From Liolophura sinensis (taxonomy: Eukaryota; Mollusca; Polyplacophora; Chitonida; Chitonidae), in the NCBI RefSeq assembly GCF_032854445.1, contig NC_088305.1:18215717-18279716 (forward strand): DNA of 64,000 bases, in the 5' to 3' direction. The notes under the pieces are model-generated. The model ran no database searches. It was given only the letters and a program-made list of their open reading frames with translations, and was not told where the DNA came from. Made by a program: the position numbers and the translations under genes. This document shows, in pieces, positions 32,805 through 43,499 of this stretch. Positions within the stretch are counted from its first letter, which is position 1. The number at the start of each line of letters is the position of its first letter.

Positions 32805-32854
32805 ATATATATATATATATATATATATACGTGCACAGTAGAGAAAAGTAAAAA
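32701..32854. repeat. 20-bp inverted repeat enclosing (TA)n
   Basis: Arms of exactly 20 bases (32701-32720 and 32835-32854) are perfect reverse complements. They surround a loop that is mostly TA dinucleotide, so the block can form a long hairpin. Confidence 0.9.
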
Positions 32855-32863
32855 TATATGGGG

Positions 32864-32930
<67 letters not shown>
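32757..32930. repeat. (TA)n microsatellite, two blocks
   Basis: Two TA blocks, about 32763-32830 and 32864-32928, separated by the right arm of the inverted repeat. Confidence 0.97.
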
Positions 32931-32932
<2 letters not shown>

Positions 32933-32984
32933 AGGGTGTATATGAATACAAGTGTATATGGATAGGTATATTTAATACCTAATT

Positions 32985-34490
32985 AACCTAACTAATTTGA
33001 AAAATGACTTTCAAAGATGGAGAATCAAGAACCTATCATTACTAGGAAAAATAACAGTTATAAAAACCCTAGCTTTGTCAAAATAAATTCACTCGTTTCT
33101 TTCCCTCGCAAAGCTACCTGACGGTACTCTGAAAGAAAAAAAGGTACTGCTTTTCACATTCCTATGGAACGACGGTCCTGATAGGATACAAAGATCCATG
33201 TTAAACAGAAACTACGATGTATGTGGACTTCGTATGGTAAATTTAATGCCATTTGTACAGTCACTACAAATGTCTTAAATGAGAAGACTACTTCTCGCGA
33301 AACGAAAATGGCAAAGTGTAAGTTTTTGTCAAAATGACTTGGAAAGACTGTTCTCTTTAGGTGGCAAATATATTCCTCAAACAACAATAAGAATAGGTAA
33401 CCGTTTCTGGGTAAATACACTACAGGCATGGGAAGCGTTTACACAAAAAATGGATAATAAATGCATCAGAAATATACTTGATGAACATTTATGGTACAAA
33501 CCCTGCTTTCGGGAACTGAGTTTTTTCATTTCCCAGTGGTACGCAAATAATATAAGGTTTCTGAGGGACCTAGCAAAACCGGACGGACATTTGTTGACAT
33601 TTACAGAGTTTAAGCCAAAAATTCAAAGTAAATGGTACATCCCCGGATTATAATCGGCTACTTTTTTCTCAACCGAATGGATGAATCTCATAAACAATGA
33701 AAAAAAGACACCTGCTGTCCTCTTTTCCCCAATCTTCTCAGATTATTGGCCAAGCAGAAACGAGGTACAAAGATTCTCTATAGCCTACTAAGTAAGGAGT
33801 CACAGTTTATGCTAAAAATTTGCGAAAAATGGGACAAGTCCTTAGGTCTGCAGAGAGAAACAAATGGAAAAAATGTTTTCAAATCTATATATGAGTGCAC
33901 TCAATATACGAAGCTGAGAGATTTTCAATATAAAAACCTACACAGGATAACACCAACAAAATCTTATCTCCATAAAATAGGACAGAACGGACGACATAGG
34001 TGATTACTGCAGACTGGACAAAGATGCAATAGAGCACACATTCACTGAATGTCCCGAATCACAAAAGCTTTGCAGCGAGTATGAAAAGTGATTGTCACAA
34101 ATATGCAAGATTAATATACAAATGACGCCTTAAATTATAATTATGGGATGGGGCGAGACAGGAAAATAGACATGTTTGAATTTATTGATGATTCTAGCTA
34201 AAAAGTACATGTTTGATAAAAGACAAAACAAAACCAAAATGAATCTAAAGCATCTGATCAAATATACAGCGAACCACTATAGGTTACCAAAATATATATC
34301 TGAAGTAACCGGAAAACAAGATGAATTCTCAAAGTGATGGGAAAATTTTGACATTTTAGACTCAGAAATATCATAAGCGTGAATATTTGAATGTGCGTGG
34401 TATGTGCTTGTGGATGACAAAGAAATGAAATCAAACATGAAATCTAATTGGTGGAAGAAAGAGAAAAAGAAAGAAGAAAAGAAGTAGGCG
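32985..34490 (+). pseudogene. LINE ORF2 C-terminal remnant
   Basis: The + strand in several frames encodes the region after the reverse transcriptase core. It includes LLGKITVIKTLALSK, LLFTFLWNDGPDRIQ, CGLRMVNLMPFVQSLQM, WYANNIRFLRDL, NLHRITPTKSYLHKIG, then a zinc knuckle with CRLDKDAIEHTFTECPES and a C-terminal ILAKKYMFDKRQ block. Endonuclease and RT palm are missing. Frameshifts near 33275, 33650 and 34000 kill it. It is in the same orientation as the ORF1 remnant 0.5 kb upstream, so both may be one internally deleted element. Confidence 0.85.
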
Positions 34491-36125
34491 GATTACAGCG
34501 CCTACAATAAACTACGTCCTTGGAGTTTATTCTGCGTAGTAATGAAAGTAATGAATAAATAGATCGACAGGATTAGGTCTCATAACGGTAATATTCATAA
34601 TAATATACATGATGACAAAGCCAATTGTGTTCATGTGATTTTGTTTTCTTTTTCCATTAATTTGAATTTTTATCATGTATTTAGTTTAAGACAGTTCGGG
34701 GCTAATCTCTTCATTTTCGCGATCAATTCTTGCTACGTATTGGAGGATTCCTTTTTAGAGTTTTGATGCTCGGCACATCGATTCCTCTAAGAAGTCGAAG
34801 ACTAAACCTGACTTGCCCTTTTGTAACAGAGGTCACCGTGCACAAAATAACACAAGCGGCGACCCTTTATTTGGTTTTATAGTGTTCAAACCCTAAAACC
34901 ATATAAATAAAATCAACACATATGCTTAAACAGATTACACAACATATACTATTTCACTTCTATAAAAATTCTAAAAATTTGCCATGTAACTCATTTCATA
35001 CGTCCAAAGTAAGTACTGTATTAACTTTGAAACAGCGTTGGAACTGCAGTTTTCAATTAAAGTTTATACCATGAAATTCCAAAAAATACCCACTCGGTCA
35101 GTTCGACCAGAACAGTTGGCTACCTTAAGAACATCTACACCGTCATACCTACAGACAATGAATTTCATTGTTTAATAACCAAGAGATAAATTTAAACTTA
35201 AGGCGCAGAAAATAGCGAATTAAATGTTTACAAAACAGCATTTGCGTATAACTTACTAACCTGTACTATAAGGCTATTCCTGTCGATAATGGTCTACACG
35301 AGCCACACACACGACACAAACGAAAGGTAATATCTCAAGTGTGCTCAACCCGTGCAAAATCGTCAGACGGGCTCTCAAGATCAGCCAATCACCGCCGTAG
35401 CCACGCATCACCTCACCCACCGAACGCGGGCAACCGGTCTAACCCCTCCGTCACCCATGTCCAGACTCCATACGGCGCAACTAAACATAGACTGCAGAGA
35501 TTCATCTCTGCCAGAATCAAAACAACTACAACTGAAGCCCTCGTAACTTGAGACCTATCAGTAACTTAAACCATTGCACCCGGATCCTTTCAACGCTTTC
35601 ACTTTTAATTAAGGCAAAAATAAATAAATAAAATAAAATAAAGACCAAAACAAACGAAACAGTCAAACTTTCTGTCATCTTTTATCGAACATTTGCGTTA
35701 TTTGTTAAATTTATCATTTTTCATAGTTGGGTGTTTTTTGTGTTTCTTGTGTTTTTTTTTCCCTACATGTCCAAGTCTTACGCAGTGTAAGTTAACCTTG
35801 ACCTTCTGAGAAGTACATTTTTAGCCCCAGGCCGCTTAAGCATGCCGACTTCAAAACAAAAGGTCCTGAATATACTGTTTTGTTCGTGGTTTAAGAACGA
35901 GCTCTCAAACTATTTACGTCATGATATTGTTTATCAAGAGATCTTAGTCCAGGAGCCAGTTGGATTTTCCATCTGAACTGTTTCTGTCCATGATGGGACC
36001 TTTTCTAATCTTTTACAACGTTCTGATGCCTTCTAAACGCATTTTAACCTGGGGCAAAGCACAGGTTATTAATCATGAGTTTTAGCACGCGTTTGGAAGT
36101 TTCATCGAGCCGAAATAACATTGAC
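34491..36125. other. nothing recognised
   Basis: No supported gene or repeat. The AATAAATAAAATAAAATAAA run near 35620 is low complexity. Confidence 0.5.
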
Positions 36126-36126
36126 G

Positions 36127-36127
<1 letters not shown>

Positions 36128-36168
<41 letters not shown>

Positions 36169-36208
36169 ACACAGACACACACACACACACACACACACAC
36201 ACGTACAC
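36128..36208. repeat. (CA)n microsatellite
   Basis: CA dinucleotide tract with three interruptions (CAGACA twice, CACGTACA once). Confidence 0.97.
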
Positions 36209-36285
36209 ACACGAGCCCAGTGTAATTTATAATACGATTCACCCGATGGGGTGCAACGCACATAATTAGATAAATTTCTCTCACA

Positions 36286-36396
36286 TTTGATTGATTGATG
36301 GTTTAACGCCATACTCAATGTTTTCCCACTTACCCGATGACGGATAGTTTTATGAGTTGAGGAAACCGATCGCCCGCGATACAGTGGTGCCAACCA
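36286..36396 (-). mobile_element. SINE fragment, diverged
   Basis: TTGATTGATGGTTTAACGCC, CATACTCAATGTTTTCCCAC and GAGGAAACCGATCGCCC follow the SINE order with a changed centre. Confidence 0.6.
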
Positions 36397-37350
36397 GTCT
36401 TAAAGGAGAAGAAAACATGAAAATGACGACAAAATCTTATTTGCAAAAATGGCCTTTAATGTTTTTCAGATCTTTCAGAAGAAATGGGTATTTGAAAACA
36501 ATTGGTGCGGTGGGTAATTGATGAGATGTATCTTAAATAAATTTATTGGAATGTTAATTTGTCTCTCATATATTTGCATATAAATACATACACATGTATT
36601 TAATCTGAATTATGATAATATTTATAAATACAGTAAAAACATAAATATGATCAAAATCCAGGTTTAGCATATTTGTTAGTCGAAAAGATCAAATTCTGGT
36701 GCAAATAGATTCATTGAAGATGTGTTACATGCTCATTTATAAAAATATTACTCAAAGACAATATATATCAAGAGGTGGTCCCCAATACCCACCGTACAAA
36801 CATTATTTCCAAGTGTATTTTCCTCTTGACAGAAAAATGGGGGAAAAAATGCAAAATACCACATTGGCAACTAACATTTTGTATTCTTTCATAAGAACTT
36901 TGCGTAATTTTTTTAAGTTTTCTTCAAATTTAAACTAACGCAAGAACTGGATAAATTGCCCACGATCGCCGTTTACCACTCTTTGTCAATAAGTTTATGG
37001 CTTGGAATGAGCCCCCACGCCGTATCCATTGTGGTTATGAATCTCCAACCTTACTCTTGAACCTCATCTCGCTGATTGCTTAGTTGTGAAGGGATAAAAG
37101 TGTGAAAAATCGAAAAGCATCGACATATGGCTTAAATCTTAGCGCGTTCAAAAAAAAAAAGGTTATGTCGCATTTTATTTCAATGGCTCCAAGAAGAATA
37201 ATTTGACTTATTTAAACTGAAGGGAAAAATGACAACGCAGTTGTGTTTAGTTCATTCTACCATGAATATTACTGCGAATTCCCCAATTCCCTAAGGGTCG
37301 AGACCGTGTTGCCCAGACGATTGTTTGTAATCGCCAGGTAAAGTGCAAAT
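36397..37350. other. nothing recognised
   Basis: AT-rich with no supported feature. Confidence 0.5.
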
Positions 37351-37364
37351 TCTCGGTTTTGGGT

Positions 37365-37630
37365 TACCCTAATCTCAACGTTCCTGATCTTATCGTTCCT
37401 AATCTCAGAGTTCCTTATTCCACCTTTCATAATTTCACCTGTTCCTGATTTCACCGTTCCTGGTCTCACCGTTTTTAATCTCACCGTTCCTGGCCTCACC
37501 TGTTCTTGATCTGACGATTCCTGATCTCATCTTTCTATTTCACCTGCTCCCGACCTCACAAAGATCTACATCTCACTTGGTGATCTCAACATTCCAGATT
37601 TCACCGTTCCTGATCTCATCGTTCGTAGAT
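37365..37630. repeat. 15-bp minisatellite
   Basis: Units of the type ACCGTTCCTGATCTC repeat about 16 times with substitutions. Because 15 is divisible by three, the minus strand gives a spurious ORF of five-residue repeats (IRNSE, IRNDK, IRNVE). Confidence 0.88.
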
Positions 37631-37644
37631 CCCTTTTCATTGTC

Positions 37645-37838
37645 TTGATGGAGCTTAATCAGCTTAAGCAATGGCTCTACGGGGCACGTAATTTGCTACT
37701 GTTTAAACATTTACATGAACAGTGAGAATAAAGCTCAAACTAATGTAAATTGACAAAAGGCCGTATTCCTCAGACCCTTTGCCAGATATCGCACTGTCGT
37801 TGGGGCTTTGGTTTTACTTTCTGCGATGTAAGTTTTTA
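37645..37838 (+). repeat. R2 fragment
   Basis: TTAAACATTTACATGAACAG, TGTAAATTGACAAAAGGCC and GCACTGTCGTTGGGGC followed by GGTTTTACTTTCTGC. Confidence 0.7.
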
Positions 37839-38739
37839 TTATCTTTGTCACCATAAAATGTCAATGAAACGCGCGAGGCCGTTTGCGCAGGCTAACATCC
37901 GTTGAAGGGCACATGCCCTTCACTAATATATGGCCAGCCTATCCGTACGTCACACGTGCGAAAGTTCTCAGTAACTCACGAAATGTTGGTTGTTTTACCC
38001 TGGGTACCCCATTTCGTATATTTGTCCCACTGATCGCTGTCGTATGAGTAATAATCATTCAGTACAACAATCAATCAAATTCAATCAATCAAACTGATCA
38101 GTCAAATTGATTGTTTCATCAATGTCAGTTTTGACCGTCTTTACTGTTAATGTCTGTCCTAAAAATGAGGGAAATTAAAGTATTGACTTGGTTTGTGTCG
38201 TAAGAGTTAACCCCTTGTTAAAGTACGATTTCACATATGTCTCCTGAGGTAGGCGTTATACATCCTTATTACGCATCATCGAAAGTCAGAATGATTGCGT
38301 ATGATACATTCGGCCTATCCCAAACTTAAAGTCGGAAGCGTGTCTACGCTCTAGTCTATAGAGTCACTGTTACATTGCGAGGTATGAATAAAAATACACT
38401 TTCGTTGCCGCTAATGTGTCTAGTTTCCAAACGCTTGGCACTGATCACAATTTATTCCGTTCTCAATAATTCCCATTGAGTTTATTTGTGACAAAAGACA
38501 CACTTTTTTATATACATCTTCTACTGTAATACATTTTTACAGTAAAATGTTCCACAGGAAAATTGTGGAAAATCTGTTGAGGTCTTGGGGCCTACCCGAT
38601 GGTAAGTTTCTATTTTTCTTACATTGGACGACAGTACTTTGACTAAAGACATGTGAAGTCCAATTTATACCTCAGGTTAAATGCTATCTTTGCCCCTATC
38701 TAGGTATGTATAATTGCCTACTGTAATTTTCTATAACGT
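37839..38739. other. nothing recognised
   Basis: Intergenic sequence. It contains a short ATCAATCAAATTCAATCAAT simple run near 38070. Confidence 0.5.
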
Positions 38740-38757
38740 GGGGGGGGGGGGGGGGGG
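38740..38757. repeat. poly-G run
   Basis: Uninterrupted run of 17-18 G immediately before the SINE head; its true length may be affected by sequencing. Confidence 0.9.
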
Positions 38758-38905
38758 CCTCCGTGGCTCAGTTGGTTAGCGCGCTAGCGCAGCATAATGA
38801 CCCAGGAGTCTCTCACCAATGCGGTCGCTGTGAGTTCAATTCCAGCTCATGCTGGTTTCCTCTCCGGCCGTACGTGGGAAAGTTTTCCAGCAACCTGCTG
38901 TGGTG
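38758..38905 (+). mobile_element. SINE 5' half with intact tRNA-like promoter
   Basis: A box TGGCTCAGTTGG (38764-38775) and B box GAGTTCAATTCC (38832-38843) are intact. The body stops after CAGCAACCTGCTGTGG where a (TG)n-containing sequence begins. It is not a tRNA gene: spacing and 3' part do not fold as a tRNA. Confidence 0.88.
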
Positions 38906-38931
38906 AAACCCACACTGCGCTCACGATAGTA

Positions 38932-38962
<31 letters not shown>

Positions 38963-39070
38963 TGTGTATGTACGGAGATTCTCTTTGAATAGTTGTAGCG
39001 AAACCCACACTGCGCTCACGACAGAAGTGTGTGTTTGCATGAGGATTCCCCTCGAACAGCTAGAGCGAAA
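38899..39070. repeat. tandem duplication of about 100 bp
   Basis: GAAACCCACACTGCGCTCACGA followed by AGTGTGTGT occurs at 38905 and again at 39000 (first block 21-22 bases, shared exactly). Each is followed by a GATTC.CCTCGAA/TTTGAA-type end. Confidence 0.75.
38931..38968. repeat. (TG)n microsatellite
   Basis: TG dinucleotide run with CGCG interruption. Confidence 0.95.
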
Positions 39071-39084
39071 CTCACTGTTCTATC

Positions 39085-39665
39085 CTACCCCGTCCTATCC
39101 TGCACTGTTCTTTCCTATCCGGTCCTGTCCCACACTGTTCTATCCTATCTGATCCCTTCCAACACTGTTCTATCATATCTGTTTCTATCCCACACCGTTC
39201 TATTCTATCCTGTCCTATGCTACACTGTTCTATCTTACCCTGTCCTATGTTATACTGCTCTATCCTATCCTATCCTGTCCTACACTGTTCTATCATGCCC
39301 TATCCTTTTCCACACTGTTTTATCCTATCCTGTCCTATCCCAAACTGTTCTATCCTATTCTGTCCTATTCCACACTGTTCTATCCTATCCTATCCTGTCC
39401 TACACTGTTCTATCATACCCTATCATTTTCCACACTGTTCTGTTCTATCCTGTCCTATCCCACACTGTGCTATCCTACCCTGACCCATTCCACACTGTTC
39501 TATCCTACCCTGTCCTGTCCTACACTGTGCTATACTACATTGTCCTATCCTACACAGTTCTATGCTATTCTGTCCTATCCTCCACTGTCCTATCTCACAC
39601 TGTTCTCTCTTACAATGACCTATTCCACACTGTTCTATCCTATTCTGTCCTGTCCTATCCTTTCC
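39085..39665. repeat. 30-bp minisatellite, about 19 copies
   Basis: The unit is built of CACACTGTTCTATCCTATCC followed by TGTCCTATCC. Because 30 is divisible by three, one + frame stays open for 215 codons as a ten-residue repeat HTVLSYPVLS. That is an artefact of the period. Confidence 0.93.
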
Positions 39666-39679
39666 GAAATAACTAGCGC

Positions 39680-40380
39680 CATTATTTAAACAGCTGTGGT
39701 CTAGTCCGCAAGAAGACAGCTGCATCCCCGAGAATATGGAGCTTCATACACTGCTACCTGATCAGGTCGAAATGGTAGTTACCGTACTGCTGTACAGCGA
39801 CGTAATTAGTGATCAATTGCATAACCTATCGTGGTTATACCTCGTTTCCTATGTTATGTTAAAAAATATATTTTCAGGAATTCGTATTTAAAAAAACGGT
39901 AAAATAATATAGATATACGGATATCATGTAGAAGGTTCTTGCACGCATGTGTCGCCACCTACACTCGCTTTACTTCACTGCCCAGAAAATATTGTACAGA
40001 AATCTTGAACAACGCCAAGACCATTCGGGTTCATGGTGATAAGTCAAGAAGCGATGTTAGAAAACACAACTACTCTGTGTGAACCTTTCTTCTAAGACGC
40101 ATCAATTTTCTGTCCACATCGCGAATTTAACGAACACCTGAATCAATTTTTGTTGATGAATGTTGATTATAGGTCCACTCGGTAACATCAGTGGTGAGTC
40201 TTAAGCATGCTTAACTGTGTCACGCAGGGCGTCACACGGGCTCCAGGTCAAACATGTCTAGTGGTGGCAGTGATTGAAAACGAGTGTAGAGAGCGGCACA
40301 TGCGCTGCGAGGTATATGTTTCAAATAGTAACGTATAGTTTTGCACCACTGCACAGTGAACGCAATGTACGGTTGCTTAC
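39680..40380. other. nothing recognised
   Basis: No supported feature. Confidence 0.5.
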
Positions 40381-40417
40381 ACTATGTGGCTGTCGTACAG
40401 TACAATGTGATTCACAA

Positions 40418-40455
40418 CACATAGTGTTGTGAAGCATGCTTCACAACACTATGTG
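40418..40455. repeat. perfect 38-bp palindrome
   Basis: It is centred between 40436 and 40437 (GAAGCA|TGCTTC); all 19 pairs match. It is embedded in a repeat of TGTGATTCACA(A/G)CAC elements on both sides. Confidence 0.97.
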
Positions 40456-40565
40456 ATTCACAGCACTGTGCACTTCACAGTCCATACATTACTGAATAGC
40501 AAAAGTTATTTGGATAGAATACCCAACTATTTTCCTTATTCCACAATCCGGCTTCATATTCGTGT

Positions 40566-40568
40566 GGT

Positions 40569-40603
<35 letters not shown>

Positions 40604-40760
40604 TTTCCTTGGTGTTTAAGGCCATACAAGAATATTTCCTTTATAAGACGGCGGCCATCACTATGGTGGGAAGAAAGCGTTCAGACTTCGGGGGAAGCCC
40701 CCGACCATCCTCAGGTTGCTGACAGGCCTTCCCATGTACAGCCGGAAAGGAAGCCATCAT
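40566..40760 (-). mobile_element. SINE, head-truncated
   Basis: A (TTTA)n tail of about 35 bases, CCTTGGTGTTTAAGGCC, ATACAAGAATATTTCC and CGGCGGCCATCACTATGGTG. A possible 9-bp duplication with one mismatch flanks it (TGTGGTTTA and TGCGGTTTA). Confidence 0.85.
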
Positions 40761-40774
40761 TGCGGTTTACAAAT

Positions 40775-42350
40775 GAGAAGTTTACATAGTCATAGACTTT
40801 ATAACTTCTTACAATCTCATCTGAACGAAACTGATGTAAAAGAATAAAAATATAATATATTATGTGCATGGATTATATGTGTGTATGTGGGTTATCTAAA
40901 CAAGACACCACGCAACCTTCATGCCACCGTAACACTCTTCAATACCGCAAATGACAACAATTGTCATTTGGGCAAATCTTCTCTGGCGTAAATTATCACC
41001 CGACGACAAAATCGGGATGTATAATCTGCATGGCTTTTTTTTTTTTAGCAAACGATGTAGGACGACACATAGGTTAGGACTGCTATGAGCATTGGTCTTG
41101 CATCTCCTGTTAAACGAGTTTTATCGCCAGACGACAACAGGTGTGTTCTATAGTTTATCATATACACCTGATTCCTGTTGTTTCCTCACACAGGCTATCG
41201 TGCTACAGCCTCATCATGTGGTATTCTCTGACATATATGACATTTGGCAACAATTCTGGAATTTTGAGAAAACCCAGGTGAGGAAAATATATCCAGTTGT
41301 TCTCAGAGTTATACCATGACTCGAATCTGTTGCTGTCATTTTTCGTCAAAAGTCCATCTTCTGAATTACAAATAAACAATAGTTCTATTCACTCACTCTT
41401 ACGTATACCCGTGGTGCACAAGTAAACTGAAAACATCCAGCAAGAGTTCTAGTATTAGTTTAAAATGACAGCCAACCTTCTTTTTAATAAGTGTTTCTTT
41501 TTTCTCATCTACAATGTATATATACTTTTTGAGCAAAACAGATTGACTGTTTACGTTGACACTTATTAAAAATTTGGAATTTTCCAGATATTTGCTACCT
41601 CTCACGACATCTTAATGATTTCAAGGATAAACGGTGAACAGAGTAAGTTTGAATACTTATGGAAGAAAAGGTCAAGGTCATAACTCACTACAGTGTCAAC
41701 TGGCAGAGGTTGACTAATCGCCGCGGCGGATGATCCATTCACTCATAATGCTCGATAATGTCATTAAATATTTGTATCTGATTCTATCTGTGTTGTGTCT
41801 TATTCCAACCCTGGCATGTTCTGCGAACAGAGTACTTGATCCTCAAGATCTGTTTTACTGTATTACATGGAGCCATTGTTAATTCTGTTTATACGTAGGC
41901 GACATTTAAGTTCATATGGTTTGGAAGCTTAACTCGAAGGTATTGTTCAAAATATGTTATGGTTGGTTACACATCCACAGTAGGGTGCGAGAGATGAATG
42001 AAATGTCTTCAGCTCTTCTTTAATGTGGTTTTAGCAGTTATATTTCCTCTTGACGGTCCACACTTCTGTGAACGTGATTCCAGCGCCTAAATACTCGTTT
42101 AATAGACGCTCTAGACGCGGATATGTCATTATCAGCATGAAATCGTTTGTCAGCCATGCGTTTCTGCGTCTTTGCGAAGGGGTGAATATCCGATGGTGTA
42201 AAATCGGGGGGTCATAGTTGATGCTGAACGAACTGCAGTCATTGTACTGAGAAACTTGTGAGAAGAAACATTTTCCTGGTAAATCAAGACAGGTTTTCTC
42301 AACTTCCCCGATCGTTTCGCCTTGATCACTTCACTCAGCTATCTTAAGCT
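40775..42350. other. nothing recognised
   Basis: About 1.6 kb without a supported gene; the short ORFs lack splice or domain support. Confidence 0.5.
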
Positions 42351-42356
42351 GTTGCA

Positions 42357-42470
42357 TGTTGTACGTTAATTGTGATGACACAGTTTTGAGTCATTCTTGA
42401 CCAGTAACGCATAGCAATTGACATTACCACATTTTTTACCTAATTCGACTTAAACCGTGATGCTAATCGT
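42357..42470 (+). repeat. R2 fragment
   Basis: GTTAATTGTGATGACACAG, TTTTGAGTCATTCTTGACC, CCTAATTCGACTTAAACC. Confidence 0.62.
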
Positions 42471-42547
42471 ATCCATTGCGCCTTCATACTGAAATAATCA
42501 CACAGTTCAGGCTTAAGCAAATAAAACGATAACACGTACGTCTTGCA

Positions 42548-42850
42548 AAATACTACAGCACAGAGAGTAAAGCAGAGCACCGACGACTGTTTGATGGTTT
42601 GTCAATGGTCTCCCGGCATAACCGGCAAAACCCGGCCTGTTGTCAATTTACCATTGTCAGGTCTTTATACTAACTGTTCATGTAAATGCTTACACGGTAG
42701 TAAAGCAAATGCCCGTATCCCTTTGGCCTAAGCCGAGTAATGTGGCGGAAACTCCAGAGCATGCCGTGACGTTAATCGCAATATTTAAGATATCAGTCGT
42801 CTAGAGTTATTCAAAATGCCGTGTTAACAATTAGCAAGAAATCAGTGCAA
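42548..42850 (-). repeat. R2 copy, head-to-head with 42357-42470
   Basis: CAGAGAGTAAAGCAGAGCAC, CATAACCGGCAAAACCCGG, TAACTGTTCATGTAAATGCT and CGTCTAGAGTTATTCAAAAT. Confidence 0.75.
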
Positions 42851-43499
42851 AGAGACCAAGGCGTACATGCCTCCACCTAAGTATTCGCCATATCTTTTCA
42901 CAGTTGTTCTGAAAGAGTTTCGCTCTTTAAGAATGTGCTAATGATGCTTTTGGTGGTACAATGTAAACTACTGGAATTAAATCAAAGCATGTTTAACCTG
43001 TCACCGCAGTCAACAGAATACTAGCGAGACTACTTATTTATTTTTGCTCTTTAAATCAGAAAATTATTGCCTATTTGCCTAATACTTTTTCTGTTTTTTC
43101 TCCACAAGCTCTGCTGATGAACCGGACGGCAGAACTGCGAGATTTAGAAAGACAGTCATCTTCGGGGATTGACATAAATCGACAATCTACAATTCCGTAC
43201 ACGAAGTAATTCATTTAAAACACCGATCAAATCAATAAATAAATCAATAAATCCTTTCCACCTGTTCTTTTCCCGCAGCTAGGTCAATAGTAAAATGGCA
43301 ATAGAGGGCTACTTGAAAGCAATGAAGTGGTGGTAGGGCGTGCTGGCTATCTAAGTTATCCCAAAGTACAGATTTGAAATTTGTTTAAAGGCAATAGAGA
43401 TAGGATTTGCCCCGTGAAATTGCACGCCCTTAGCCGTGCTTCAAAATACCAGTCCGCAGACCTTCTACGGGTTAGACAGCATCCTTGATGCCTTAGGCA
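42851..43499. other. left flank of the viral element
   Basis: A SINE-tail scrap (AAAACACCGATCAAATCAAT and following ATAAATAAAT, 43215-43255) is present. Any 5' part of the polymerase gene here is too damaged to follow. No terminal inverted repeat was identified. Confidence 0.45.

Noticed and set aside
32751-32933. Tyr/Ile repeat open frame (also near 46.6 and 46.85 kb)
   Set aside because: They are translations of TA dinucleotide microsatellites.
38758-38835. Possible tRNA gene
   Set aside because: A and B boxes are present but the sequence continues into the SINE body found in many copies. No cloverleaf with acceptor stem closes.
39029-39676. 215-codon open frame of ten-residue repeats
   Set aside because: The 30-bp minisatellite period is divisible by three, so stops are absent by construction. 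The reverse frame is similarly open.
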